64,000 bases of DNA. Source: Williamsia phyllosphaerae (lineage in GTDB: Bacteria; Actinomycetota; Actinomycetes; Mycobacteriales; Mycobacteriaceae). This document shows positions 63,706 to 64,000 of the stretch, piece by piece. A program made the position numbers and the translations under genes. Numbering within the stretch: position 1 is the stretch's first letter; every line of letters starts with the position of its first letter. The notes below the pieces were generated by a model. That model searched no databases and was not told the DNA's origin. It was given only the letters and a program-made list of their open reading frames with translations. The stretch lies in NCBI RefSeq assembly GCF_014635305.1, contig NZ_BMCS01000002.1, forward strand, positions 372,001 through 436,000. Reading direction: 5' to 3'.

Positions 63706-64000
63706 ACGGCGATACCGGGACGGAATTTCGGGACCCGCATGCTGACCTTGGTGCCTGCGCCGGGCGCGGTCTCGACGACGAGTCCGTAGTCGTTGCCGAA
63801 CGCGGCGCGGAGGCGATCGTCGACGTTGGCCAGGCCGACGTGGGCGTTCTCGATCGCGCTCGGTCCCGACGCGCCGGAGGTGATGGCGTCGAGGTCGCCC
63901 GAGCGCAACAGTTCGGGGTCCATGCCGATGCCGTCGTCCTCGACGCTGATGACGCAGTCGGTGCCCTCGTCGGCGGCGATGATCGTCACCGTCCCTCCGG
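63702..64000 (-). CDS. LytS-type sensor histidine kinase (N-terminal part outside window)
   Basis: The last 98 codons are visible and cut at the right edge. They form the end of a HATPase domain, with ATP-lid VEDDGIGMDPELL and the GLANVDDRLRAAFGNDYGLVVET... GTKVSMRVP end typical of LytS/HisKA_7-type kinases. Its stop overlaps the LytTR regulator start (GTGA). The sensor part is not in the window, so the signal cannot be judged. Confidence 0.88.
   Translation of the reverse strand, partial: GGTVTIIAADEGTDCVISVEDDGIGMDPELLRSGDLDAITSGASGPSAIENAHVGLANVDDRLRAAFGNDYGLVVETAPGAGTKVSMRVPKFRPGIAV

Overview
The window is a stretch of a very GC-rich actinobacterial chromosome, with dense genes, strong G/C bias at codon third positions, frequent GTG/TTG starts and 4-nt ATGA/GTGA overlaps. 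Family content points to the mycolic-acid group (Mycobacteriales). It includes a PacL-CtpC metal-export pair, a DUF3556 membrane protein beside an AccD4-like carboxylase, a 13E12-type DUF222/HNH gene behind a mycobacterial SOS box, the SepX/GlpR-Glp division pair and an F420-type LLM oxidoreductase. A Gordonia-like genus fits best, but that is inference from gene content. I see no prophage, insertion sequence, CRISPR array or rRNA.

Layout. 1-9.6 kb: end of a secreted protein, BCCT osmolyte transporter with a clear terminator, arginine deiminase/GntR, an MFS exporter, a three-gene polar amino-acid ABC importer, an AAC(6')-like acetyltransferase and a patatin lipase. 9.6-16.8 kb: LysE exporter, then a four-gene reductive pyrimidine-type catabolic cluster (carbamoyl-amidohydrolase, dihydropyrimidinase, LLM oxidoreductase, class III aminotransferase), and SoxR with its palindrome. 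17-25 kb: SOS-controlled DUF222/HNH gene, MFS transporter, a DUF2254 fusion protein, and a divergent MocR/EamA pair with overlapping start codons. 25-31 kb: cytoplasmic subtilase with a separate small I9-like protein, PacL-CtpC, Nudix, ribokinase. 31-39.5 kb: DUF3556/AccD divergent pair, LemA/DUF2207, IclR-controlled 3-oxoacid CoA-transferase, tRNA-Ala(CGC).

39.6-47.3 kb is a housekeeping block: SepX/GlpR, RimJ-like acetyltransferase, Glp (MoeA-like), GalU, 5-formyl-THF cyclo-ligase, FmdB-like zinc ribbon, SAF protein and MscL with a long disordered tail. 47.5-55.5 kb is one long operon-like run joining an acyl-CoA dehydrogenase, a hotdog thioesterase, an alpha/beta hydrolase, a complete Ugp-like ABC importer and an Rv0805-like phosphodiesterase, which suggests uptake and use of a lipid-derived phosphodiester or sugar. 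A cluster of 21-bp repeats with inverted copies lies after it. 55.6-64 kb: an MFS/FAD-oxidoreductase pair, the DUF485-ActP/MctC carboxylate symporter pair, and a LytS/LytTR two-component system with a second symporter, cut by the window end.

Several genes have a TANNNT hexamer only 4-8 nt before the start codon, so many transcripts here are probably leaderless. Starts were chosen from Shine-Dalgarno spacing, this leaderless pattern, overlaps and family N-termini. Coordinates include the stop codon.
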